Shown here piece by piece: positions 23,018-36,100 of a DNA stretch of 64,000 nt. Origin of the DNA: Mactra quadrangularis (lineage: Eukaryota; Mollusca; Bivalvia; Venerida; Mactridae); NCBI GenBank assembly GCA_025267735.1, contig CM046297.1, positions 20,982,011 to 21,046,010 of the forward strand. Direction: 5' to 3'. The notes beneath the pieces were generated by a model. That model worked only from the letters and a program-made list of their open reading frames with translations, did not search any database and had not been told where the DNA came from. How positions within the stretch are numbered: position 1 is the first letter of the stretch; every line of letters begins with the position of its first letter. The position numbers and the translations under genes were made by a program.

Positions 23018-23508
23018 GGACTGTAACATTGCGGTAAAACCCGTATTGCAATATATTGCAATATGTAAAACCCATATTGCAATATATTGCAATACGTACC
23101 GATTTTCCGCTTAGATAATAATTATGCAAAGCATTAATTGATGCTTGTACCTCGTCCTAATTGGGTCAGCATAGCACGTATGTGGGTATTTTCAAATGAT
23201 TTCCTATCCAAATGTTTGAATTACAAATGTAAAATGGTCTATATGATAGAAAAATGCTTGGTTTGAAACTCTTGAAGATATTTTTCTTTCCATTGACTAA
23301 ATGTTCAACCTTTTAAAACACAGTTAGATAGTTTTAAGTATTTAATACATTTTAATATTTATTTAAACATTTATCTATCAGATTCTGATAAAACATGCAG
23401 TATGAAACATATCTACAAAACCGGTTCAAGGAAACACGAACCGGTAAAAAACCGTTAGAACTCGTATTGCAATATAAACCGGTATATCGGTTAACCGTTA
23501 CACCCCTA
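23018..23508. mobile_element. MITE with TATTGCAATA-rich ends
   Basis: The left GTATTGCAATATATTGCAAT is duplicated with spacer GTAAAACCC. The right end TCGTATTGCAATATAAACCG then CGGTTAACCGTTACACCCCT approximates the left end reversed. It lies directly upstream (in the gene sense) of the LINE fragment. Confidence 0.4.
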
Positions 23509-23527
23509 CAACTTTCGCCATATGTAA

Positions 23528-23815
23528 ACCCGGGTCGATAGCGCAGTTGGTAGCGCGCCGGGATTTGGATACTCGTGCCCGAGGGGGTGCGGGTTCGAAT
23601 CCCACCCGGGGAGGTTATACTCTTCCATGAAAATTTGACAATAATGTTGATTTTCCTCCATTGGTTAGATAATATGGAGAAGTTTCCGGCCTTGTGGAAG
23701 GGTAGGTGAGTACTGGTTATAGAAAATGGTCCAGGAAAGATAGGTTAGGTGCGCTGGACGCCGTGAAATGACCTAAATAAATTGTGTTGATACGGCGTTA
23801 ACTCCAATAAATAAA
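23528..23815 (+). repeat. SINE family A, full length
   Basis: Nearly identical to the copy at 649-945, including both promoter boxes and the AATAAATAAA tail. This suggests recent activity. Confidence 0.75.
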
Positions 23816-24235
23816 TTCGCCAAATGTAGATGTTCATAATGTATAGAGTCTATGCCAGGAGCTTTACCTCGAGGACAAGATCGATAGCATAGCAGATATA
23901 TTTAAATAAAACTATAGCACTTGTGTTAGGTCTCGTGGTACTTAATACGTTTGTCACATTTCTTTTACATGACCATGCCACTCTGTATCAATTCAACTCT
24001 GTTTTCATATTAAATGTATTCGTAGAAAGATGTGAGAAATAATTATCCCACTCGTATGTTACCATGCAACTTATCAATATACTCTCTAAAAATAAAGGTA
24101 TTATTGATCATGTCATTATGTCACATAATTTTTCATACAATTGATGATTTAATTGCTCATGATCTGTATACATTTTCCCATCATTTACATTTTAAAGTTA
24201 ATATATTTATTACAATCTGTCTGGTTCTTCCGGTA

Positions 24236-24353
<118 letters not shown>

Positions 24354-24358
24354 GATAT

Positions 24359-24705
24359 TTAAATATTTAAGGTATGTGAAGTTGGCTTGTACATTGTACA
24401 TAGTAGTTCAACTTGTAGTTCGCCAACTACTAGCTAGTAGTTGGGTATTCATCTTGTAGCTCAGTCCAGATGCACCAGCATACATGATATTTGAATTACA
24501 AGCTAGTAGTTGGGTATTCATCTTGTAGATACATCAGCAATGCTAGTAGTTCAAATATCAAGTCTGCTTATGTATATGTCCTGCTGGTGTATCTGGGCCG
24601 AACTACAAGTTGAATACCCAACTACTAGCTAGTAATTGGCGAACTACAAGTGTAACTATTATGTACAATGAAAAGCCAACTTCACATAGTTACCTAAATA
24701 TTTAA
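24359..24705. mobile_element. foldback MITE, 347 bp, long arms
   Basis: The arms start AAATATTTAAGGTATGTGAA and mirror almost completely: CAACTACTAGCTAGTAGTTG occurs in both halves, and the outer AAGTTGGCTT pairs with AAGCCAACTT. The microsatellite abuts its left end. Confidence 0.7.
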
Positions 24706-25170
24706 GAAAAGTGTGATGACAATTCAGGTAATGCTTAATTTAATAACACGGGCGATGATGTTATTAATGCCAATATATATCTTGATATTGGTATTTTTTT
24801 TCATCATTGTAGGATAAGTCATGCCCTTTTATAAATAATCGCATTTTTTCTAAAGAATGTGATAATGCCAGGCGTGAGTTACGTAAAATGAATAAAGATG
24901 ATAATAAATGTCAATGTAATGAAAATTATATGTTTGTGAAATATTGATTCATAACGCCTTGTCTCTGCATCCCATTCTATTATTTGTTCTGTTGACATAT
25001 ATACTGTCACAAACACATCCCTGAGAATTCTACGAAGATTCTTGACTGGCAGAATGTAAAACAGCATGATTTGGATGTTATCAACAATATCTAGAAAACA
25101 GTGCCATTCTGATTTGGTTTAAACTTATTTTATTGCCCGTATTACATATTTACAATTACAGAAATACTTA
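24706..25170. other. no feature seen
   Basis: AT-rich non-coding DNA; a 62-codon minus frame at 24879-25067 has no recognisable domain. Confidence 0.3.
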
Positions 25171-25246
25171 TTTATTTTATTTATTTATTGGAGTTAACGC
25201 CGTATCAACACAATTTAGGTCATTTCACGGCGTCCAGCGCACCAGA
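25171..25246 (-). repeat. SINE family A, 3' fragment, reversed
   Basis: Starts with the reverse of the AATAAATAAA tail and continues through GCCGTATCAACACAATTTAG to the GTCCAGCGCACC segment, then stops. Only the last 70 or so bases of the family are present. Confidence 0.65.
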
Positions 25247-25821
25247 AATACAACAAAGATAAAAATAACAAATAACTATATGTCATTCTGATATTAGATG
25301 AATAATTACAAATGCGCGATAAAGATCAATTGTACGTCGGAATTGTCGTAGTATTAAATCTTGCCACTGACCTCTTCATTCCTAGAGTAAAATAAAAAAA
25401 AACACCCTTACATTAAACAGTATTGGAACGACGATCTAAATGTTTTGCATAGGAACATGACAACAAAACTTAAAACCTGGATCGAACACGACAGAGCGAC
25501 AGGTCTACACGGAGCCCACTCGTCGTTAATGTCATCGGGCTTGTCATAGCTAATGCCGTGTAAGTCCATTTCAAAATCGCGCTTACTTCATACTTAGTAT
25601 CTTCGTTTGCTTTTGTAGCCTCTAGAATTCAGTATAATTCAATTGCAGTGTTGATTTCAATTTCCGGTGATATCAAATAAGTCGATTCCACTTATCGATG
25701 TTAAGAATTAAACTGTCTTTTGACGTTTTTATAAATCTATACGATACACTGACTCCGTGTGGGCTTATTTCTTCACGGAATTGTATTTACAAACGACCAG
25801 TGCTAATTTTGTCGATGAGTA

Positions 25822-26837
25822 CGAGGGGTGATCCAAAATTTCGTGGACAATGTGTGTATCTCCATAACGTGATGTCATACCATGCTGATTTGTTAGGATA
25901 TCATTAATCAATGCTTTTTTAATAAATTGACAAAATTTTAAAACATCAATTGCATTTTTCATCTATTTATGACGTCATCAAAATATGAAGTATTGAAATC
26001 GCGGCGCAGCTCATTTTTTCTCCTTCATGTATATGTTTTTACCTCATTCAAACCAATGTAAAATCTATTCAAATAAAGAAAATGGCAGGAAACGTTATTA
26101 TAGCGTTGTTTAGACATGTATGACGTCATTCTGTAAGTTTCAGAAGAAATTTGACGTTGCGGTCATAATACATTCGTGTTTAATAAAAGAATTGGTGAAA
26201 CCAGCTTCATAAAAAACGGACGTCGCGGATCCAGCAAAACTATTACAGTTACACAATTCTGTGTAAATCTCGGAAAAAACTTTGGGCAAGACAAAAACAA
26301 TGATTGAAAGTGAGACATATAAACCATCAGTGTGGCGTACACTAGTGTATAAGAAGCATCTCCGATTTTCGAATGGATGGGAAGGTGTAGGGAATGCTTC
26401 GTGGTCTGAGAAACAAAGTCAAAGAAACTAAGGAAAATTTGCATGAGAATGTTAATGAAATCATATGGGTAATTTTACAATTCTCAGTTATTCTGTTTTT
26501 ATTGTTTGGAACTGTTAGCAGAAATGTAACAGAAGAGCTAGAAATGCATCGTACAGGTCAAAGGGGGAATACTTTTGAAGATTTATAAGGCCAAACAGTA
26601 ATTAAGTTTACTTCTTTTGACAACATGACGTCGTTTGAGACGCGATGAGCTGCGCCGCGTTTCATCACGTCCATGTATATAAAATAGTGCAGAATCATTA
26701 ATTATAGTCGAATCTTTACAATATTTTGCAAAATTGTTGACAAATGCTCACTTAAAAAGATACTAGAAGTTCATGTGACTGGCTTTATTACTTTTTGTTT
26801 CATGCAAGGTGTCCACGAATTTCTGGATCACCCCTCG
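25822..26837. mobile_element. mariner-like element, 1.0 kb, non-coding
   Basis: Inverted ends CGAGGGGTGATCCAAAATTT and, reversed, CGAGGGGTGATCCAGAAATT over 28 bp; TA at 25820-25821 and 26838-26839. No transposase domain is legible in any frame. The same end sequence reappears at 59105. Confidence 0.75.
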
Positions 26838-26839
26838 TA

Positions 26840-27729
26840 TATACGTAACATTGTATACGAGTTAAAAGAAATCATGAACAGTCATCCAACATATCCTAAT
26901 ACAAGAACAATACACCCTGAACATTTAACCCACAGACGGAAACTTGTACTTGGGGAAAAAGTTTCAGGGATGACGGTATATATTATGAAAAAAAGTTGTA
27001 TGGTGGTCAGTTACTGCTCAATGCGCATTCAAAACTTTACAACAGAATACACAATCTAACTGAGATTAAACATGGCATCATAGTGACTTTTTTCAAGGAT
27101 TGAAATAATAAATAATCCAATCTGAATAGCAACAGAACTATTTATCTATGTTCAAATATCCTATTTAAAACTTAAATCGAAAAGTAATTTTATCATGGCT
27201 TTAAGTTAATTAATCAACCAAACTAAATATCGCACAGGGTGGGTCTAAAACATTTATACTTCATTATGACGTCCTTTATGCTTTGCAAGTGTTTTTATTA
27301 TTGTTTTGAACGACGGTCACCTTTAAATGACTGTTTCCTTGATGCCAAACAGGCTTTGGATAAAGCATGGATAAGCTCGAGTTTTGTTTAAGTGTACAAA
27401 TACAGTGTTGAGCAACATTATTACCTTTAAATCCATATCATCATTCTTCACGAACTGTTTAAGCTGTGTTAGATCCAAAGGATGTAAATCGAACTGGTTC
27501 CCAAAGTAGGGAATATTTCAAGTTCGGGAAGCAACGGTGTCCCCTTCAGTTCTTTTTGATCGGGCAACAAATGTCAAAATTCTTCCTGATCGAGAATTGT
27601 TTTGGCCTTTTTACGTATCTTGCGAAAAGTATCCAACCTGAAATAATATGAACAATACCCTGTAGTAATTCTAAATTGAAATTCAGTGAAATTTTATGAT
27701 TATTACGAAAAAGCAGCTTCTTGTTTTGA
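26840..27729. other. no feature seen
   Basis: Non-coding by eye; short frames only. Confidence 0.3.
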
Positions 27730-28620
27730 AATAATTACTGCGACCATAAAGAAGAGATTTTGTAGAGCAACTTAAAAAATAGTGATGTATTGAGGCATTA
27801 TAAGCTTACGATAAACATTATTAATATACAAAATTTATATATAAATGTAATTTTAACTGCGGCCTAATAGCAGATATTATGTCGAGAAAAATCATCTTTT
27901 TTAACCCTTAACCGCTCAATCCCGCATTTTTACGTGTCTAGACCCCCTCCTCCAAAATGGCCGCCACAGCCTTGAAAATGGTGTTTTTAACTAGATTTAG
28001 TGAATTTCTCCTCTTGGTTTTTCTGAAAGACATTCATTCACCCAGGGAATAACTTGGCCAAGATGCATATCTGTATGATAATAAGAAATGAAATTAGAGC
28101 ATCTTGAAATAGCCCTAGCGCAAATATTATAACTGATGATATAAAAAGCTTCCGAAGTTCTCAGTGCAATATAAATGCAATTTTACTGCGGCCATATAGT
28201 AGAGATTTTGTCGAAAAAAAACACCCTCAAAAATCGTGATATATTAAAGCAATAATAATCTTATGATAAACATATTGTATATGCATTTAAATATTGTTTC
28301 CAGTGACTTTAGTATCAATAGTGATAATGTGAAAGGCTTCCGAAGTTCTGAGTGCAATATAAAATCAATTTTACTGCGGCCATATTGCAGAGATTTTGGC
28401 GAGAAAATGAAAACTCATCATTTTTTAGCATTATACTCTTTTGATATACATGAACTTATTTTAGATACATTGAATGTGGTTGCCTTAAACTTACCTATTA
28501 TAAGTGATGATATAAAAAATTTCTAAAGTTCTCAGTGCAAAATGAATGCAATTTTACTGCGGCCATATAGTAGAGATTTTGTCGAGAAAATTGAAAAAAT
28601 TCATCACATTTTTAAACATA
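27730..28620 (+). repeat. degenerate tandem repeat, four to five units of about 185 bp
   Basis: Repeated landmarks: GCAATTTTACTGCGGCCATA, AGAGATTTTGTCGAGAAAA and CTTCCGAAGTTCTCAGTGCA near 27740, 27855, 28180, 28370 and 28555. One unit is enlarged by an insertion at 27900-28080. Confidence 0.65.
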
Positions 28621-28989
28621 ATTATCCTTTTTACTTTTAGATAAATAAATGTTTTCTTTCTGCAGCCAGTTTGTATTTTGTCGAGAAACGACGTTCCCAA
28701 TTACAGTGCCGCAGATTCGCGTCGTGTCTTAAACTTTCTATGGTTAAACGCCACTAAATACATTCGGAATATCGTCGGTCAATTTGTAAAAAAACAAACG
28801 GCAAAATTGGAAATTATCCCTAGGCTAGAGCGTTAAATGAATCAACGACGAAAATAGCAAATGATTTTGGCATTTTTTACCGTAAAACCAAGACATTCAC
28901 AGAGAATTAACGTGAAAGTTTGTTGTAATAAGGTAATTTTACTAGTTTTTGTCAGTTAAAAAGAGTCAAATCTAGTATACTGGGATCAA

Positions 28990-29024
28990 GAACCACCGCA
29001 CAGTGACAGTCATCAAATTCTAAA
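28990..29024 (+). promoter_or_regulatory. possible end of a 5' non-coding exon of NUB1
   Basis: The first coding exon of NUB1 has a strong acceptor only 8 bases before the ATG, so an upstream exon is needed. A consensus donor GTAAGT begins at 29025, after a non-repetitive stretch. This placement is a guess from the donor alone; no TATA box or transcription start is evident. Confidence 0.25.
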
Positions 29025-29353
29025 TCGTAAGTTAAAATTCCCTTTTCAATTGTTGTATCTTCATTACTTCATACTTGCATGACTGGACAAAAAACATTTC
29101 CTTCAATTAAATTTTTGTACATAGCAAACTTATTTTGCTAGGGTGTAGTGATGGAAGTTTTATAGGATGGATATCTTTTCATCTTTTTTACTTAACCATG
29201 TTAGTTTTCTGAATTAAATATTGTCATATTTACTCATTACTGCTCTGACTTAATTAATTGTCATTATGTACGCCATTTTTGATTTTGAAAATTTACTACC
29301 CATGTGAGTACAGCAAATGTCGCTTTCTTCAGATTGTATGATTATGACTTAAC

Positions 29354-29625
29354 TAGGAGCAGTGGTCCAGTGGTAGGACGCACGCTTAGGGATTGAGAGG
29401 TCCCAGGTTCGATCCCCACTAAGGGCACTGCTAATTTCCTTGAGCGAGAAATTTACCTACAATTGTTCCACTCCACCCAGGTGTAAATGGGTACTGTGAG
29501 GGATCGCCTGCCTGAGGGTGATTTCAATGATGGGGAGTTTATGTACAATTACTACAAGATTGTAAAGTCGGCTGAACATGGAAATGGAAGCAGACTTTAA
29601 ACCGCACTTTAACTTTAACTATCCT
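29354..29625 (+). repeat. tRNA-derived SINE, family C, upstream of NUB1
   Basis: Head GAGCAGTGGTCCAGTGGTAG, B box GGTTCGATCCC, then the body with ATTTACCTACAATTGTTCCA and GGGATCGCCTGCCTGAGGGT, ending in (CTTTAA)-like sequence. It has five copies in this window. Confidence 0.72.
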
Positions 29626-30034
29626 GTTATCAAGGTGTTCGTGTGAAGGATGTCATATGATAGAGCAGTATTCAAGTTGGGGTCTGATATAAGATGTAAT
29701 GCCTGATTATTTTACTTTTTTATTTTATGCTGTGATGTTTCTCTGAATGATACATAGAGATTTTTTAAACTAAAAGATTACTTTTATCTATAAGGTTTGT
29801 CCAGGTAAGAAAAATTGGAAATTGTTACTTCAAGGTTCTTGGTTATTTCAGTTAACTTTAGAGTTATGAGCATGAAGGGTTACTATGAGTTTTACTTAAT
29901 TTAATCAAATTTCTTAATATTATTCTTCGGTTCAGGATTTGTGGTGAATTTGATTAAGGCTTTAGAATTGCTATAAAAGTTGTACAGATTTCAAACCATA
30001 GTAATTTTACAAAACTATTATTTCAGAAATCAAC

Positions 30035-30151
30035 ATGGAAACAAGTGAATACTATAAGAAGCTTATAGGTAACAGACTTAATAGTGATAAAATCAAACTG
30101 TGGGAGCCACCATATACTAACACTGATGGTAGTGTCGGAGAAATACCTGAG
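30035..30151 (+). CDS. NUB1: NUB1 coding exon 1
   Basis: Residues 1-39, phase 0 end. Acceptor TTTCAG ends at 30026 and the ATG follows 8 bases later. The exon carries KLWEPPYTNTDG, the conserved N-terminal NUB1 motif. The donor GTAATC starts at 30152. Confidence 0.9.
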
Positions 30152-33100
30152 GTAATCATTGTGGATATTGAAACTTTTGCTGTCATTGTCTTAACCAATA
30201 GCCATAAACCTGTGACTAGTAAAAATTGATTCATGCTAGTGATAATTGCCCATTTCATATAGTCAGACTAGTTCATAACTTCACCCTTTACTATATGAAA
30301 TAATAAACTGAGCTAGTGCTAAAAAATTAAGGTGATGACTGGTTTTAGGTAGTAACATTAATTATTATAATTATCACTGCATAGAAAATTCATACTGTTT
30401 ACTTCAGTATTTTAAAAGGAAGTTCCAGTTTTTTTCCAAACTTTTTAAAACTCTTATGTATGTGGGCACTATCTCATCTAATGTTTCAAATCAAGAAGAC
30501 TTTCTCTAAATAATAACAAAATGTCAATGACCCAAAACATCATTTTCATTTGTCTCTGGCTTCAATCTAGTGGGTTAAAGCAGTGACTGATTTTAACTTA
30601 TATATAAATAACAGTTTTTTAATAACGATAATTTATAGCCGCCTGGCTAGCTCAGTTGGTAGCACGCAAGTCTACTGATCGAGAGGTTGTGGGTTCGATT
30701 CCCAGGCGGGGCATACTTTAATGGAGCTTGGTCATGAAATTATTTTTACAGCCATTCTCCCTCCTACCAATGATTTTTAATTATGTAGGACAGTTGTCAG
30801 TCACTAACAAAAGTATGCGCTTAGTAGTTGGTTAACAGCTAAATCCAGAGATTTAACCTTTCCAGGAGGAGTGAGTAAGTTGACTGACCGCTGTTATATG
30901 ACCTATACAATGTGTTGCTACAGCGTTAAACCCAGCAAACAAAGTGGATAATTTATAGGTAATTTCATTTTTCTCGCAATATATTTCTTACTGCTTAACT
31001 ATCTTATATTGTTTGTTTTACTAATATTACAGGAGTTAATTGGTAGATACTCTAAGGAAACTGGACTGAATGTAGAACTTGTTTCAAATGTATTGGTTAG
31101 TCTCAGAGCTCATGCACTTCAAAAGCTTGCAGAGAGAGAAAAGTTTAAAAGTTCTGGTTTGGCAACATTGAAAGTTCGCATATCTGGAACACAGTCTAAA
31201 CAAGTAAGGCTTTTGTAACTTTCAGCTATATTATCATACTGTATCCGGCTATTTAATCTGGACAGTCTTAGTTTAGAGCAGCAACGATTCAACGGAAAGT
31301 CGATTCGATGGGATATGATTATTTTTCTTTCAATTCAGTATTTTTCGATTTGATTCTTTGAAAGAATAATTTATAAGAAATTTACATTAATACATTTATT
31401 TGAGTTTAAAGCTAACTAATTTTGATAAAAAATAAATACTGAATGTTTCAACATTTATTTCAGAACAAGATCAATAAAGCATTTACCGGTTTATATTCAC
31501 CGGTTTATCCCTTTGTAGCTAAAAGTCTTGAAACAGACTATGTTTGGGCTTTTTTCCTTATGACTATTATAGTCACATTAAAAGGCCGGTATCAAATCGA
31601 AAATCACGGATCCCAAATCGAAATCGAATCGGCACCCTTGCAATCGATTTCCGATGTATCGAATCGAATCGTTGCAGCTCTATCATAGTTGTTTATTGTA
31701 AGTTTATACAATCATTCTCTCAATACAGTTTCTTAATACTCCTTATATTAACTGGCAGTTAGCTACCAGAGCTGACATATGGTACCACCTAAAGGTCCTC
31801 TACATAGATTGTTCAAATCATGTAACTTGGGGACAAGATTGAACCTGTCTTAAAACTTATGTGAGAAAATGATTATAATTATTTTCTGAATCCATGTAGT
31901 AAGAAGTGTCTACTAAAGTTAGGGTAAAAGTAGGGCTGCAACGTTTCGATTCGATATATCGAAACTCGACTGCGAGGACGGCGATTCGATTTCGATTCGG
32001 GACCCACAAATTTCGATTCGATACTGACCTTTAAATGTATCTACATAAGTTATAAGCATAAAAGCAAAAGGGCACCTAAAAAACACTAACTCCCAGCAAC
32101 GGTTATTTCCCTTTATAAATCAAGTTAGCAAGGTGTTATCTGCAGTATATTTAGAGCTGCATATTCTGAAACGATTTATGTTTCATGTTGTATATATAGA
32201 TACGTTTTAGTTGATATTACATTAATGATACATTATCGCGAACTTTATATTCGTACCCAGTCCATTTTGTACTTAAAGAAGCAATCTTAATTTAGCAGAT
32301 TTTCGGGTTTCATGTGAATTTAGTTTGAGTAACACTTTTATTTTATCAATAATAAATAGTTTTAATTTCAAATAAATGTATAAATGCATATTTGGAGTAA
32401 TTTATTCTAATAAATGAATCGAATTGAAAAAATCGAATCGAAAGAAAAAATATCGAATCCCATCGAATCGACTTTCCGGTAAAAGGGATCTTACCAGTTA
32501 GTAAAGGGGTATATAACAGTACAAGCAATGCAAGAAGTAAGAGCAGTAGTCCAATGGTAGGATGTGCATATAGGGATCAAAAGGTCCCGAGTTCAATCCC
32601 CACTAGGGGCATTGCTAATTTCCTTGAGCAAGAAATAAACTCACAGTTGTTTCACTTCACCCAGGTGTAAATGGTTACTGTGAGGGATCACCTGCCTGAG
32701 GGTGATTTTAAGATCGTGAAGTTGGCTGAACATGTATATGAAAGTAGATTGGTCAGAGGAACCAAGATATGAAAGAAAGCTAATAAGCTACTAGTACTAT
32801 ATCACCACAAAGTCAGTAGCAGATGTGACCTGTCTGGCTTGTGAGGGGCTACCAGGAACAAGTTCCCGCCAGCATAGCTCAGTGACTTAAAAGGGTACAG
32901 TACCTAGTTATTTACTAACATGCACTTCTGTTGAGTTGCATTTTGTACTGGTATGTCTGCTTCATGCCACTCTCAGATCGGAATTCATACCAAAGTTTTT
33001 TATCGACCATCCTACTATTCAGTCTTATTATATGCTCATGTCTGGGCAGCGATATTGTCGAGACCTTGCTATATATTTATATAAAGCAACTAAAATCAGG

Positions 33101-36100
33101 AAGGAGCATACCTCAATATATACTTGATTATTAGTTATTTTAAACTGTATACATGTAATTTGTAATGAGAGTTTGGATAAATATGTTCTCATCCTTGTAC
33201 CTTATTCTAGGATATTCATATAACTTGATATTCATGTACTCTATTGATATTTCGTCATGTAAATTTTCTGTAAGCTTACTGTACAAGTTGTATAATATAT
33301 GTATACATGCGATACTTCTGTATCTTAGTACATGTTTGCCATCTTCTTTGTTTTAACTGTCATTGTACTGTATATTGTATGTTATATGTGTATGGGCCGG
33401 AGGCCTATTATCATGAATAAATGTTTATCGTTTATCGTTTGTTGTTTCCAGAAGCCATCTAATGTTCCTATAGAAATCAGTTTAACACAGAATGGTTGTG
33501 ATTTAAGAAAATCTGTGATGGAGATTATAAATGAGACAAATTGTCAGTTCAAAATGATTTGTTCTGGTCATATAATTAATGATAACATTAGCTTACAGGA
33601 ACAAAATATCAAGGTAAACTTTATTTTTACATATAAATAGTAGACTTTGTTTGGATCAGTGTACGAGCTGTGGTTTAGTGGTAGGACGACCGCTTAAGGA
33701 TTGAGAGATCCCAGGTGCAAACCGCCTTTGGGCTTTTCTTCCCTGAGCAAGAAATTTACCTTCAATTGTTACACTCCACCCTGGTATAAATGGGTACTGT
33801 GTGGGATCACCTGTCTGAAGGTGATTTCAATGATAGGGGGGGGGGATGGCTATCATACAATTGGTAAGTTGGCTGAACTTATGGGAGCTTCTAACAGCTT
33901 GTTTACTTTAAAGAACTAGTGTTTGTTTACATTCTTAAGATCCATAGAAGGGGGCATGGCTGAGTGGTTACGACATTGGACTGGTAATCATTCAATTGCC
34001 ATCCACATGTTGGTTCCAATGCAATGCAAATTCTACACTTTTGTTTCCATGAGCAAGAAACTATCCTGCTTGCTCAGTACTGGGGTGGGGAACCAGGATG
34101 CAGACTCAAAGTGATTGATCTTAGTTGTAAGAACGTTTTTCAGAATTGAGCTATAATATGTTAGTACAGGAACTAAGATCATCAGTTTTGATGGTCCTGG
34201 TAGTGGAACTTATATTTAAACCAGTCACCGCGAAACTCGGCACATTTTTACAGGACAGTAGGTCCTGTAAAGATTCTTATTTTACAGGACCGGACAAAGT
34301 TTTACAGGACCGGAGATATTTTACATATTTTAATGAATTGACAACTGAAAACACATTTATTCGCATAACAATCGGCTTTATTGTTCAATAATTCACAATC
34401 TCAAATGTAACATTCTTTAAGATATATGGTGTAGCAATCCTTCGTTGTGGACGTGTTTGACATCGGACGAATTTTAGGTCATCTTGGCCATTCTTGGGGA
34501 TAATGGGATCATTTTATTAATTGTAGTCTATTTTCTTGGAATAAAAGTATTTTATGTAGAATAATCCCTCTAGTGCAGATAGTGAAGATGTTGTTGGTCA
34601 GGCCATTGCTGTGAGTCAGGTGGCGTTTTGAAAACTACGACTGTAGACTAGACCTTCCCCTTTATATACAATAAGTGGGGAAATTCTGCCTGGCATCTGT
34701 GGTCGGACCACTTTTGCTTGTACTTTTGCCATATTTGTTTATTAAAAAAAAAAACATTTCTGACACATCAGACGGTTTTTGTCGTTTTGATCGAGATTGG
34801 CTCCTTCAAAAATATCTTTATGAAGTAAATGACATTATTGTTATTAAAAAATACTCCCCGTTCTAAATAAGTTCATCTATTCATTTGATGCTCTTCAATT
34901 AAGGTCAACATTTTTATCCTTACTTACAATCTAGGTATAAGCTTTTTGCATTACTAACGTTGATTTAAGAATGTTTCACTTTAATTTGCCAGGGTCGCAA
35001 AAATATTTAGCATTACATTAAAATGATTGAAGGGGTATCATTTTTTACGAAATAGAATAATTTATAATAGTATGAAAAATAACATTATTTTGTAGTAAAT
35101 TAATGACAAGCTATGTTTTTGACGATTACTTTTGTGGATTTACGACTTTGTTTATGATTTGATTTTCGCGCGTATGTGCCGAAATTGACGCTATTTTTGA
35201 CACATTATCCTGAATACCACATTCGCGCGACAAAGACGTAGTCAGGGTAAGACCCTGACAAAGTAGGCAATGTTGCATTTTCTTTTATTGATATCAATAG
35301 ACAACATCATGCTTTCGATCCTTTCACTATCAGTCAACGCCATTGTGCTTCCACACACATCAATAAAATACGTACATTCTCTGAAAAATATTTTGGTTGT
35401 TTTTTTTGCCTTTTTCACAGAAAGACAGACGTCATTGACAATTATCAGTTAATTTAAACAAAGAAAATCGATTTCCTACAATCGCCGATATCGTTTTCTT
35501 TCAAAATCAGTTATTATTTGATTCAATTGTAACAAGTGAAAAAAGGTCACGCTTGTTTTAAGCATTCATTCTAATTAACAAATAAAATTATTAGACTTGA
35601 TGGTTACACAATGAGACATTGCAATTATGACATTGATACGCTATCAAACATCAACAAAGTGTGAAAAAATGCTGACACACAGTCATCTTATCTTAAATTG
35701 TTTACATCAATTTCCACTAAAAATTGCCAACACATTCATCAAACAAAGGATTAATATTGATTTTAATTGCTGCAAACTATTAAAATATATACTCCTCAGT
35801 GTACATGACAATTTGTGACGTAATAAATCAAGATAACTACTTAAAAATTATATGATATATACCGAAATACGCATGGCATATAGTAACAGAATTTCACGAT
35901 CAACTTGTCACAGAATTTGACGACTGTCGTAAATTAGTTAACGTTACTTTTTTGCCGGCGATTGTATGCCTATTTATAACTTCCACGACGTTAGGTCTAG
36001 ATTTTGTCGGACAGTCGGTCCTGTGAACCTGCGAAAATCGACGGACCTTCTAAATTTTTACCGGACATGTCCGTCGGTCCGCCATGTTTCGCGGTGACTG

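Noticed and set aside
26163..26588. ORFs inside the mariner-like element as transposase
   Set aside because: No mariner or Tc1 motif (helix-turn-helix, D34D or similar) could be read in any frame.
32346..32528. 60-codon minus ORF
   Set aside because: Translation of an M2 MITE end (ATCGAAT repeats).
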